Assembly: GCA_035506215.1 (NCBI GenBank) | Contig: DATJPW010000309.1 | Location: 1-21,271 of the forward strand | DNA from: DATJPW01 sp035506215 | GTDB taxonomy: Bacteria > Desulfobacterota > Desulfomonilia > Desulfomonilales > Desulfomonilaceae | DNA: 21,271 nt | Direction of reading: 5' to 3' | Part shown: positions 1 through 7,490 of the stretch, piece by piece | Layout of the letters: each line of letters begins with the position of its first letter | Numbering within the stretch: position 1 is the stretch's first letter | The notes under the pieces: model-generated | Told to the model about the DNA's origin: nothing | Seen by the model: the letters and a program-made list of their open reading frames with translations, nothing else | Databases searched by the model: none | Position numbers and translations under genes: made by a program

Positions 1-22
1 GGAAACCCCCAAGGAACCACAA

Positions 23-424
23 TTGCCTCAGCCGTCCGATAATGACAGAGGGCTCTTCAGGGAGGCGATGCGAGAAATAGAATCCATTATTCAAGCAATG
101 AACAGCAACACGCGTGCCCGGAAAGATATAGCCGGCTGGAAGCGAGACATTCTTTTCAAGACCCGAGGCGGAGAATTTGCCATACTGATTGAGGACGGGA
201 ATATTTCTCTGGAAGAAAAGCAGCCTGCCAGGCCGGATTTCGTCATGGTGTGCGACGACCCTCGCACCATGCTGGACGGCCTGTCTTACAGAGGCGCTAT
301 CACCGATTCGGTGATCAACAAGAAATTGTGGATCAGCAAGAACATGGAGTTCAATACGATCTTTAAACTGGACAGGATGGCTCGTTCAGTGGCCCGAGCC
401 AGAAAATTTCCGAAGTCTTCATGA
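23..424 (+). CDS. SCP2-like sterol/lipid-binding domain protein
   Basis: A 133-residue soluble protein. Residues about 45-125 follow the layout of the SCP-2 sterol-carrier fold: beta strands with a hydrophobic core (FAILIEDGNISL), then a strand reading FVMVCDDP, then a helix-turn (TMLDGLSYRGAITDSVINKKLWI) that resembles the usual 'dG..dp..A...gkl.i' ending, and a last helix. No signal peptide or membrane segment is present. TTG at 23 is chosen as start because AAGGAA lies six bases before it. The frame stays open to the left edge, so a longer protein beginning outside the window cannot be excluded. The ligand is unknown; SCP2 folds bind lipids or act as accessory domains. The family call rests on pattern recognition only. 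Confidence 0.6.
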   Translation: MPQPSDNDRGLFREAMREIESIIQAMNSNTRARKDIAGWKRDILFKTRGGEFAILIEDGNISLEEKQPARPDFVMVCDDPRTMLDGLSYRGAITDSVINKKLWISKNMEFNTIFKLDRMARSVARARKFPKSS

Positions 425-576
425 ACCTCCGGCAGGCAGGTTTTTCCTTTTGTTCAAACAGAGTTCCGGGCTATGAAAAGGATGAAACAGATTATCAAAG
501 CAAGGGTTCCTCTCGCCCTACGCGGGGGCACTGAAACGGAGCCCACATTAATTCTGCTTCGCTGACTGTTACATCT

Positions 577-1812
577 ATGAAACGAACAACGTTTGATTGG
601 TGGCTGGCTGGGATCTGCGCGTCACGGGTCTGCAACGGCCTTGTTTTCATGACATATGCAGCGGCGCTTCCGGTAGTTCAAAAAGAATGGGACATGTCCG
701 CCATGCAGGCGGGCTTGCTCGCGACCGGCTTCCAGTTGGGGTACGCTGTCTCCTTGGTCGTCTCCTCCGCTATTGCAGATCGGGTCAGCGCTCGAACGGT
801 ATACCTCCGATCCCTATTCGCAGCCGGGATCTGCTCTATAGGTTTCGCACTGTTGGCCCGGGACTTTCTCTCGTGCCTTATCCTTCACACCATGTTGGGA
901 ATTTCATTGGGAGGGACGTACACTACAGGCGTGATGATCATAGCAAATCAGTACGTGCCTGCCAGTAGAGGCATGGCGGTCGGTTTCTTCATCGCCAGCA
1001 CTTCTTGCGGATACGCCCTCTCCCTAGCAATTAGCGGAATCGCTCTTCCCGTAGGCGGTTACCAACTCTCATTCTTCCTGACGTGCCTCGGTCCAATGCT
1101 GGGGTGGATCCTGGCGTGGATAACCCTGCGCTACACGGTGGTGCCCGTCTCGGAGCGGCGGGAAGAACAGAGGTTCACGAGAGAAGTCCTGGCCAATCGG
1201 CCCGCCATGCTCCTCATCTGGGGATACAGCTTCCATAACTGGGAGCTTCAGGGGATGTGGTCCTGGACTCCTGCGTTCATGGCCGCGTGCTTGGGTGCAG
1301 CTGGAGCGGCCGGCATAAAGGCCGCCAGCTCGGGGGCCAACATCGTGGCTCTGTTTCACGTCATGGGCATTATAGCTTCCTTCTCTATGGGGACACTATC
1401 CGACCGCTTTGGCCGCGGCCAAGTGATGCTTGTACTGGCCACAGTCAGCATGATCTGCTCCTTCACATTCGGATGGACGCTCGGGCTGCCCCTCCTTGTG
1501 ATCGTCGGCGTCGGCGGGCTCTATGCCCTTTCTTCTCTCGGGGATTCCCCGGTTCTCTCCGCGGCCCTTACGGAAGTAATGGAGCCCTCTTACCTGGGAT
1601 CAGCCTTGGGGTTGCGATCTCTCCTAGGCTACTGCAGTGCAGCCCTCGCTCCGTTGGCCTTCGGTGCAGTCCTGGACTGGAGCAACCCACTCGTCAACGG
1701 GGAGAGGGTATATCTGACATGGGGTTGGGCATTCAGCATGCTGGGTGCGGGAGGAATCGGGGCTGTCTGGACTATCAACCGATACGGGAAGACGCGAGTT
1801 CACGAAGAGTGA
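577..1812 (+). CDS. Major facilitator superfamily (MFS) transporter
   Basis: A 411-residue, strongly hydrophobic protein with about 12 transmembrane helices, the usual MFS size. Helices 2-3 are followed by SAIADRVSART, the position of the family motif A (G-x-x-x-D-R-x-G-R-R), and the second half repeats it as GTLSDRFGRGQ at about residue 275, which supports two six-helix bundles joined by a charged loop near residues 190-205 (SERREEQRF). It should be a secondary transporter of the inner membrane; the substrate cannot be read from sequence. ATG 577 has no clear Shine-Dalgarno site, which is odd since most neighbours do. It stands alone, 152 bases after the SCP2-like gene and facing the LysR gene. 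Confidence 0.85.
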   Translation: MKRTTFDWWLAGICASRVCNGLVFMTYAAALPVVQKEWDMSAMQAGLLATGFQLGYAVSLVVSSAIADRVSARTVYLRSLFAAGICSIGFALLARDFLSCLILHTMLGISLGGTYTTGVMIIANQYVPASRGMAVGFFIASTSCGYALSLAISGIALPVGGYQLSFFLTCLGPMLGWILAWITLRYTVVPVSERREEQRFTREVLANRPAMLLIWGYSFHNWELQGMWSWTPAFMAACLGAAGAAGIKAASSGANIVALFHVMGIIASFSMGTLSDRFGRGQVMLVLATVSMICSFTFGWTLGLPLLVIVGVGGLYALSSLGDSPVLSAALTEVMEPSYLGSALGLRSLLGYCSAALAPLAFGAVLDWSNPLVNGERVYLTWGWAFSMLGAGGIGAVWTINRYGKTRVHEE

Positions 1813-1902
1813 ATCACCAATATTATCCCAGTAGATCCTCAAGAGCCCCGAACTATATACGAGACTTCCTGGAGCTGCTTGGAGCAATTGAAAATATCCA
1901 TC

Positions 1903-1964
1903 CGACTATTTGCGCTACATCTCACATGAAGCAAGCCCTAGCACTACCCAAAGGCAAATAGTCG
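1903..1964. repeat. 11-bp inverted repeat between convergent genes
   Basis: CGACTATTTGC (1903-1913) and its exact reverse complement GCAAATAGTCG (1954-1964) enclose 40 bases. The pair lies in the gap between the MFS transporter and the convergent LysR gene. No U-run follows on either strand, so it is at best an atypical bidirectional terminator; the large loop also fits a decayed element end. Confidence 0.45.
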
Positions 1965-1995
1965 AGTAGTCCGTGCCGGGAAATCTTCGAAGACT

Positions 1996-2907
1996 TCATG
2001 AGCTTGTGATCGACTCTGTGACGGTCGCCATCACGTTTCTCGTGATCTCCATGAATGCTTTTAGTGTGGGCGAAATCCACTTTTCCTTGTACCAGATCAT
2101 CAAAAGGGCTACCTCGATCTTGCCTTCGCTCCACGGGAGGACTTTCAGTCTGATCCGGTTGGGGTCTGCTTCGATTGCGACCTCGGGGAGAACTGTGATG
2201 CCCACTCCTGCTGAAACACTCTGCTTAAGCGCTTCGACACTGGAAAATTCCAGGGTATTGCCTCGTGGCACGCCATGCTGATCGAGTACTTGCTCAAAAG
2301 TTCTTCTGTAGCTGCAATCCGCCGTGGAAAAGAGAAACGTTTCCCCCGCCAGATCGCTTGTGAGTACTTCTGTTTTCGCTGCCAATGGATGATCGCTGCT
2401 TGCGACCAGCACCACTGATTCAAAGCCCAAAACTTCCGCCGCGAGATCTGCTGCCTGAATAGACTCGGCCAGGAGGAACGCGAGATCCGTCACTCCCTTA
2501 CGCAGGTCCTTCTGTAGCCCTTCATAGGCACAAGTTACGAAACGAAGCTGTACCTTTGGGAAACGGGAATGGAACTCTTTGATCACAGCGGGCAAATAAC
2601 AAGTCCCAAAGGTTTCGGGAATTCGCACGGTGAGTGACCCTTGCGGCTCTTTTCCCTCAGCCAATTCGGCCCGCGTCTCGTCCACGAGCTGTAGGATCTT
2701 CTCAGCGTAGTCCAGCAGCCGGATGCCTGCTTCAGTCAGTAGTATTCGTCTTCCCAACCTATCAAAGAGCTGGACGCCCAGTTCTTCTTCCAAAGCCTGA
2801 ATCTGGGCAGAAACACTCGACTGCGCATAATTCAGGTGCTCCGCTGCTCTGTTGAAGCTCAGGGCCTTAGCCACACCTAAGAAGGTTTTGAGGTGCCGGA
2901 TTTCCAT
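1996..2907 (-). CDS. LysR-family transcriptional regulator
   Basis: A 303-residue protein with the full LysR plan: an N-terminal winged helix-turn-helix in residues 1-60 (MEIRHLKTFLGVAKALSF, then NRAAEHLNYAQSSVSAQIQALE as the HTH and LFDRLGRRILLT as wing) and a periplasmic-binding-like effector domain from about residue 90. ATG at 2907 is chosen because LysR proteins start just before the M-x-x-x-x-L-x-x-F motif; a GTG at 2964 would add 19 atypical residues. It is divergent from the C_GCAxxG_C_C gene at 3028, the usual arrangement for a LysR regulator and its target, and a candidate operator lies between them. The inducer is unknown. Confidence 0.9.
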   Translation of the reverse strand: MEIRHLKTFLGVAKALSFNRAAEHLNYAQSSVSAQIQALEEELGVQLFDRLGRRILLTEAGIRLLDYAEKILQLVDETRAELAEGKEPQGSLTVRIPETFGTCYLPAVIKEFHSRFPKVQLRFVTCAYEGLQKDLRKGVTDLAFLLAESIQAADLAAEVLGFESVVLVASSDHPLAAKTEVLTSDLAGETFLFSTADCSYRRTFEQVLDQHGVPRGNTLEFSSVEALKQSVSAGVGITVLPEVAIEADPNRIRLKVLPWSEGKIEVALLMIWYKEKWISPTLKAFMEITRNVMATVTESITSS

Positions 2908-2957
2908 TTGTCGTCCATCGATCAGATTTTTCGATCCGTCATATCGCAATAAATCGT

Positions 2958-2986
2958 TTGACACGATAATTAAAGCTCAATAATCT
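2958..2986 (+). promoter_or_regulatory. Putative sigma-70 promoter for the C_GCAxxG_C_C gene
   Basis: A perfect -35 hexamer TTGACA (2958-2963) is followed after 17 bases by TAATCT (2981-2986), a weak -10. It points at the gene starting at 3028. The AT-rich surroundings support a promoter, but the -10 matches only three of six consensus bases. Confidence 0.4.
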
Positions 2987-2997
2987 GATATAGCGAT
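2983..2997. promoter_or_regulatory. Candidate LysR-type operator (ATC-N9-GAT)
   Basis: ATC-N9-GAT fits the T-N11-A dyad rule for LysR-type regulators and sits between the divergent LysR gene and its presumed target, overlapping the -10 region. A second short dyad, TCGT-N5-ACGA, overlaps the -35 at 2954-2966. Short dyads are common in AT-rich DNA, so this is tentative. Confidence 0.35.
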
Positions 2998-3027
2998 AAA
3001 TAAAAAATGTCAACAAGGAGATTCGTC

Positions 3028-3462
3028 ATGAACAATGTTGAGAGAACGACAGACTTATTTTCAGCCGGATTAAATTGCTCCCAGGCGATGCTCACCGTGT
3101 TTGGGGAGCCTTACGGATTGGATGCCGAGATGGCAGCACAGTTAGGGCGGCCGCTCGGGGGAGGCATTGGACATCTGGCCAAGACCTGCGGCGCGATAAC
3201 CGCTGCCGTACTGGTCTTGGGAATGGCCAAAAACCATCAGGACGAAGGAGAAGCAAGGAAGGCCTCATATTCCAGCGTTCAAGACCTCTTCAAGCGTTTC
3301 GAAGCCCTCCACGGAACAACGGAATGCAAAGAATTGCTCGGGACCGACATGAGCACAGAGGAGGGATTGAAAAAGATCCAAGAGGAAAAATTGGTCAGGA
3401 AAGTGTGTCCTCCGTTTGTGAGAGCTGCTGCAAGCATACTGGAAGAACTGTTGAGGTCCTGA
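3028..3462 (+). CDS. C_GCAxxG_C_C family redox protein
   Basis: A 144-residue soluble protein that matches the C_GCAxxG_C_C family: Cys17 in the AGLNCSQAML segment, the glycine-rich RPLGGGIGHLAKTCGAITAAVLVLG block with Cys54, Cys100 in TTECKELLGTD and Cys127 in VRKVCPPFVR. The family is common in anaerobes and is thought to bind a metal or cluster or act in thiol redox chemistry; no reaction is established. ATG 3028 is preferred over ATG 3007 because AAGGAG ends seven bases before it. A LysR gene is divergent upstream and an AhpD-like small gene follows 96 bases downstream, probably in one transcript. Confidence 0.85.
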   Translation: MNNVERTTDLFSAGLNCSQAMLTVFGEPYGLDAEMAAQLGRPLGGGIGHLAKTCGAITAAVLVLGMAKNHQDEGEARKASYSSVQDLFKRFEALHGTTECKELLGTDMSTEEGLKKIQEEKLVRKVCPPFVRAAASILEELLRS

Positions 3463-3558
3463 TCTCCAAAAACGAGTTGCTGGAGACTGAGGTGACCCTC
3501 TCCACTCAGTTGCCTCGCTCGTCTCACAGAAAAACGACAAAATAGGAGGAACTCACAA

Positions 3559-3750
3559 ATGGACGAGAAAACCAGGCTCCTGGTCAGCCTTGCGGCAGCC
3601 GTCGCGGCTGACAGTGCTTTCTGCTTCATGAATTTCTTGCGAAAACAGAATCAGGTCGGCTTGACTGCTCAAGACGTACAAGACGCAGCGGACATTGCAG
3701 ACAAAGTCAAAAACAAGGCCCAAATCACATTAAAGCGCGGCATCCGATGA
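3559..3750 (+). CDS. Mini AhpD/carboxymuconolactone-decarboxylase-like protein without CxxC
   Basis: A 63-residue protein with an excellent ribosome site (AGGAGG, nine bases before ATG). The sequence KTRLLVSLAAAVAA then DSAFCFMNF then GLTAQDVQDAADIADKV has the pattern of an AhpD/CMD helical unit (usually '..L..LA.A.A..C.YC...H......G.t..Ei.ea..ia'). The catalytic positions are altered: the first Cys of CxxC is Ser19, only Cys22 remains, and the His four residues further on is Phe26. A peroxidase-type reaction is therefore unlikely. It may be a structural or partner protein for the C_GCAxxG_C_C protein upstream. The family link is by eye and should be treated as probable, not certain. Confidence 0.7.
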   Translation: MDEKTRLLVSLAAAVAADSAFCFMNFLRKQNQVGLTAQDVQDAADIADKVKNKAQITLKRGIR

Positions 3751-3902
3751 AAATTCTGCCCTTTCGGGATATATATGTAAGTTAAAGAGTACTGACGTTT
3801 GATATTAAGTTGCCTACTGATTGCGCAATTAACGAGATTGTACCGGCCTGATCACTGTGTGGGCCGCGGCAGCACTTCCAAAACCCGTTGTGAGAATTTC
3901 CT

Positions 3903-5177
3903 ATGAAGGTCCTACTAATTTCCGCAAATAGAGAAGAGATAAATATGCGCACTTGGCCTCTCGGCTTGGCCTGCGTAGCCGCCGCGACACAACGGGCCGG
4001 ACATGAAGTCAAAATAGTGGACTTGATAGATGCGGAAAATCCGCGTGTGACCTTGGGGGAAACGATCGGTGCATTTCAACCTGACCTCATCGGAATATCA
4101 GTGCGGAACATCGACGATCAGAGCATGGAAGGTTCCACCTTCCTGCTGGAACAGGTAAGAGACGTTGTCCGCGACTGTAAGGCGTTTTCAGACGCGCCCA
4201 TTGTCCTGGGTGGCGCGGGTTACAGCATGTTTCCGGAGAGTGCGCTGGAATATTTGGGCGCGGACATGGGCATCCAGGGCGAGGGAGAGATGGCACTGCC
4301 CGCCCTGATCGAACGGATCGAGCAGGGGGCCGACCTGTCCGGAGTGCCTGGACTTTACTTGCTGGGCCGCGGCCTGCGGGGCGAACGAACCTTCGTGAAG
4401 CACCTGGATGAGTTGCCGCTCCCCGACGCTGGCCTCCTGATGCCTTCCTTGGAAACCGACGAAGAATTTTGGTTGCCCGTTCAAACCAGACGCGGGTGCC
4501 CGATGAACTGCAGCTATTGTTCCACCGCAACCATCGAGGGGTGCCAAATCCGGAAACGTTCCCCGGAAATTGTTGTGCAATGGCTGGCCCGATGGGTGAA
4601 ACTCGGGTTTCACCGATTCTATTTCGTCGATAACACCTTCAACTTGCCCCCTTCCTATGCCAAGGCGCTCTGTTCCCGGCTGTTGGAAGCGTCACTGGAC
4701 ATAACCTGGCGATGTATCCTTTACCCTGCTCGACTCGAGGAGGATCTGGTCCGCTCCATGGCAGGCGCCGGCTGCGTTGAGGTGAGTGTGGGTTTCGAAA
4801 GCGGTTCAGAGCTTATTCTCAGCGGGATGAACAAGCGTTTCAAGCCCGATGACGTCCGGCAGGCGTGCTCATTGGCGGCCAAGTATGGAATACACCGAAT
4901 GGGGTTCCTGATGCTCGGCGGTCCCGGCGAAACGAGAGAGACCGCTCTCGAAAGCCTTGCGTTCGCCGATTCACTGGACCTGGATGCCGTGAAAATCAGC
5001 GTTGGGATAAGAATCTATCCCCATACCGCCCTTGCAGACGTGGCGGTCCGGGAAGGGGTTATAGCCGCGGATGACGATCTGCTTTTCCCCACCTTTTACG
5101 TAGCGCGCGGCTTGAAGGATTGGCTGCACGAGGTCGTCCAAGATTGGATGGCCACGCGTCCCAACTGGTTCAGGTGA
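3903..5177 (+). CDS. B12-binding-domain radical SAM protein
   Basis: A 424-residue protein. Residues 1-150 form a cobalamin-binding-type Rossmann domain (MKVLLISANR..., then the GGAGYSMFPE and GEGE segments typical of this family), although no DxHxxG cobalamin motif is visible. The radical SAM core begins near residue 190 with the cluster motif C199-x3-C203-x2-C206 (RRGCPMNCSYCS), followed by FVDNTF, an E/S-rich VSVGFESGSE strand and MLGGPGET. It should bind a 4Fe-4S cluster and S-adenosylmethionine; the substrate (methylation or ring/lipid chemistry are both common) is unknown. ATG 3903 has a poor ribosome site, but MKVLLISAN is the usual family start. It stands alone. Confidence 0.85.
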   Translation: MKVLLISANREEINMRTWPLGLACVAAATQRAGHEVKIVDLIDAENPRVTLGETIGAFQPDLIGISVRNIDDQSMEGSTFLLEQVRDVVRDCKAFSDAPIVLGGAGYSMFPESALEYLGADMGIQGEGEMALPALIERIEQGADLSGVPGLYLLGRGLRGERTFVKHLDELPLPDAGLLMPSLETDEEFWLPVQTRRGCPMNCSYCSTATIEGCQIRKRSPEIVVQWLARWVKLGFHRFYFVDNTFNLPPSYAKALCSRLLEASLDITWRCILYPARLEEDLVRSMAGAGCVEVSVGFESGSELILSGMNKRFKPDDVRQACSLAAKYGIHRMGFLMLGGPGETRETALESLAFADSLDLDAVKISVGIRIYPHTALADVAVREGVIAADDDLLFPTFYVARGLKDWLHEVVQDWMATRPNWFR

Positions 5178-5197
5178 ATGCAAGTGATTTAGTGCTG

Positions 5198-6415
5198 TCA
5201 TTCGGCAGTGGGCAATGTGAAGCTGAATGTCGCGCCTCGTCCTTCTTCAGACTCGACCCATATCCTCCCGCCGTGGCTTTCCACGATATTCTTGACAATG
5301 AATAGTCCAAGTCCCGTTCCTTCCGGCCGATCCGGTCCTGAAACGCGGAAAAATCGGTCGAAAATTTTGCTCTGAAATTCCAGAGGGATGCCAAGTCCGT
5401 TATCAGATACACTCGTGACACAAAATGCCTGCTCGTTTGCGACTTGGATGTTAACCGCAGGATTCGGATTCCTGCCCAGATACCGAATGGCATTTATCAG
5501 GAGATTATCAAGGACCTGAGAGACTCGGCGCCGATCACCGAGAACCATGGAAGTAGAGTTGGGCAAATCAATCTTCAGAGTGACGCCTTTTTCGCGTATC
5601 AACTCCTGGTGTCGTGCGGCCACTTCATGAATCAACTCGTCCAATGGAAGCGACGCCAGTTCAGGTTCGGATCGTTCAATGGCCAAAGAGTCCAGCAGGT
5701 CTCTCAAGAAGCTCTCCATAGTCTGGCTTGAAACGGTAAGCTGCTTCAGAATTCGTTTCAGGCTTTCATCATAACCAGCCTTATCCAGGCGGTTTGTCAG
5801 GACGCGAAGCAGACCCGCTACGGTCAATACGGGTGATTTCAAGTCGTGAGCGACCATTTGGATCAGTGACTCGAGTTCCTCGGTTCTCTGTTTGGCTTCG
5901 GCAGTCGATTGTTCGAGTGCTTTCTCCGCCGCCTTGCGGTCGCTGATGTCGCGAATGATCGCCGTGAAAAAAATCCCTTCTCTCGTCCTCCAGGTCGACA
6001 GTGAAAGTTCAAGAGGAAATTCTTCGCCGTTTTTTTTCACCCCTTGAACCTCCAATGTCTTTCCGATCAGGACTTGCCGCCCGCTGGCGATGTACTGGGC
6101 GACTCCATTACTGTGTGCCTCTCTGTAACGGTCGGGCATCAAGATCGTGGAGGGCCGTCCCAACACTTCTTCTTCGGTGTAGCCGAAGATCTTTTGGGCG
6201 CCATCATTCCAAAACATGATTTCGTCGTGTGAATTGATTGAAACTATGGCGTCGACGGCCGATTGAGCCACCGAACGGAATCTCGTTTCTGAGGCCTGCA
6301 GGGCCTCCAGAGCGGCCTTTCGATCCGCTTCCGCTGCTTTCAGTTCGATGTTGCGCCGCCGCAATTCGCTGATCTCGCTTGCTAGGTTATCCCAGGTTTT
6401 AGACTCGCTTTTCAT
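5198..6415 (-). CDS. PAS-domain sensor histidine kinase, soluble, orphan
   Basis: A 405-residue protein. Residues 1-45 are a charged coiled coil, 44-160 a PAS domain with PAC tail (FRSVAQSAVDAIVSIN ... FTAIIRDISDRKAAE), 165-245 a HisKA dimerisation domain with phospho-acceptor His190 (MVAHDLKSPV), and 260-405 the ATPase with N box (DNLLINAIRY, 303-312), G1 (DNGLGI, 338-343), F box (FDRFFR) and G2 (GTGLGL, 366-371). No membrane segment is present, so it senses an internal signal. GAGGTG six bases before ATG supports the start. No response regulator lies next to it, and it is divergent from the three small Cys-rich membrane proteins. It converges with the radical SAM gene with only 20 bases between. 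Confidence 0.92.
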   Translation of the reverse strand: MKSESKTWDNLASEISELRRRNIELKAAEADRKAALEALQASETRFRSVAQSAVDAIVSINSHDEIMFWNDGAQKIFGYTEEEVLGRPSTILMPDRYREAHSNGVAQYIASGRQVLIGKTLEVQGVKKNGEEFPLELSLSTWRTREGIFFTAIIRDISDRKAAEKALEQSTAEAKQRTEELESLIQMVAHDLKSPVLTVAGLLRVLTNRLDKAGYDESLKRILKQLTVSSQTMESFLRDLLDSLAIERSEPELASLPLDELIHEVAARHQELIREKGVTLKIDLPNSTSMVLGDRRRVSQVLDNLLINAIRYLGRNPNPAVNIQVANEQAFCVTSVSDNGLGIPLEFQSKIFDRFFRVSGPDRPEGTGLGLFIVKNIVESHGGRIWVESEEGRGATFSFTLPTAE

Positions 6416-6449
6416 GCGTCCACCTCAAGCCACGCTCGACCCTGTCTTC

Positions 6450-6477
6450 AATATGATCACTATAATCCAAATGTCAC
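6450..6477 (-). promoter_or_regulatory. Possible promoter of the histidine kinase gene
   Basis: Read on the minus strand, GTGACA (6477-6472) and CATATT (6455-6450) are 16 bases apart, 5/6 and 4/6 matches to sigma-70 hexamers, about 35 bases before the kinase start. On the plus strand TATAAT occurs at 6461-6466 but without a good -35, so the direction is uncertain. Confidence 0.3.
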
Positions 6478-6636
6478 GGCTCAAGTGTGCCTTCAGCCAG
6501 AATAGCCTACGTTCCCCTATTGGTGAGAAATTCTGCGCACACGCGATACGATGAACCTTTTTGTTCAGACGCCGCATCTAACGGATTGAAAGGGACAAGC
6601 TGATCCCGAGGAGCGAAGGGAAACAGGGGGTTTCAG

Positions 6637-6816
6637 ATGGACACACTGATACTGATAACACTGATTGTGGCTGTGGGAATAGCATTTCTTGCATTTATTC
6701 TGCCGGGCAAAATGGTCCAACGAGAAGCTGCCGGAAAGTGCTACGAAGATTGTATGCGGAGATCCGGCTGGGAACCCGGCGAGGCGTGCATCACGAACTG
6801 TCGCCTACAGGATTAG
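6637..6816 (+). CDS. Small membrane protein with twin CX3C motif, copy 1
   Basis: A 59-residue protein with an N-terminal transmembrane helix (residues about 4-22, MDTLILITLIVAVGIAFLAF) and a short tail carrying C35-x3-C39 and C51-x3-C55 in KCYEDCMRRSGWEPGEACITNC, with 11 residues between the pairs. AGGGGG six bases before ATG 6637 fixes the start. The next two genes are paralogues with the same plan. Twin CX3C is known as a disulfide-linked helical hairpin in mitochondrial small Tim proteins; that likeness is one of pattern only. The K/R residues just after the helix suggest the tail faces the cytoplasm, where metal binding may be likelier than disulfides. I do not recognise the family. Confidence 0.8.
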   Translation: MDTLILITLIVAVGIAFLAFILPGKMVQREAAGKCYEDCMRRSGWEPGEACITNCRLQD

Positions 6817-6874
6817 ACCCGGTAAAATAAAGGAAATAATTGGTCCCCAAGGGGCGGATGACAGGAGATTTCAG

Positions 6875-7066
6875 ATGGAAATATTGGCATCGATAGCATT
6901 GATTGTGGCCGCGGGAATGGCATTTCTCGCATTTATTCTGCCGGCCAAAATGATAGGAGACATCCGGCGAGAAGATGCCGGAAAATGCTACGACGATTGT
7001 ATGCGAAAATTTCGCTGGGAAACCAACGAGGCGCCCGCGTGCATCACGGACTGCCGGCTGCAATAG
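6875..7066 (+). CDS. Small membrane protein with twin CX3C motif, copy 2
   Basis: A 63-residue paralogue of the preceding gene. The helix MEILASIALIVAAGMAFLAF is followed by ILPAKM and by C38-x3-C42 and C56-x3-C60, now with 13 residues between the pairs (KCYDDCMRKFRWETNEAPACITDC). The most conserved parts are the AFLAFILP-x-KM end of the helix and the CY-x-DCMR and CIT-x-C-RLQ motifs, so these are probably under selection. AGGAG seven bases before ATG 6875 fixes the start. The 58-base spacer from copy 1 resembles the one before copy 3, indicating duplication of gene plus leader. Confidence 0.82.
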   Translation: MEILASIALIVAAGMAFLAFILPAKMIGDIRREDAGKCYDDCMRKFRWETNEAPACITDCRLQ

Positions 7067-7121
7067 TAGGCCTAAAGAAGAAACAATAGCTCCCAGGGGA
7101 GCTGATGGAAGGAGACTTCAG

Positions 7122-7412
7122 GTGGATACCACAATGATCTTCGCGTCACTGGTTGTGGCCGCTGTCCTGGCACTTCTCGTGGTCATCCTGGCATTTGCGA
7201 TGAGACATGCTCAGCGCCGCGATGCCGCCGATCTTCACGAGCTTGCTGACGATCAGGCGGGTTGTCCGACTCAAGCCGTCGAATCAAGCCCGGATGTTCC
7301 TGCATCTGGGTCCGGCGCAGCCGAGTGCTATGCTGACTGTATGCGCGGATTTCGATGGGAGCTGAAGAGGCGCCTTGAGTGCGCCAGACTGTGCGGAGTT
7401 AAAGCCGCTTAG
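7122..7412 (+). CDS. Small membrane protein with twin CX3C motif, extended copy 3
   Basis: A 96-residue paralogue that starts with GTG at 7122, seven bases after GGAG and in the same 'TTCAG-start' context as copies 1 and 2. A helix (residues about 5-27) is followed by an inserted 35-40-residue linker rich in Asp, Ala, Ser and Pro with an extra Cys48, then the conserved end with C69-x3-C73 and C87-x3-C91, 13 residues between. The motif AECYADCMRGFRWE keeps the CY-x-DCMR core of the others and the FRW of copy 2. It is more diverged, suggesting an older duplication or a changed role such as reaching a more distant partner. Confidence 0.8.
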   Translation: MDTTMIFASLVVAAVLALLVVILAFAMRHAQRRDAADLHELADDQAGCPTQAVESSPDVPASGSGAAECYADCMRGFRWELKRRLECARLCGVKAA

Positions 7413-7490
7413 GGCCCTGCCTCGTGAATCCGAATTCGATGATGCAACCCTCTTCGGACCACAGCATCGCATAAAGTTTTGATAAAGGTC

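Noticed and set aside
473..565. 30-residue ORF MKRMKQIIKARVPLALRGG... before the MFS gene
   Set aside because: No ribosome site and no sequence character beyond chance; could be upstream leader but not supported.
4087..4613. Two long minus-strand frames inside the radical SAM gene
   Set aside because: They are antisense shadows of a GC-rich gene; Pro/Arg/Ser-rich composition and no ribosome sites.
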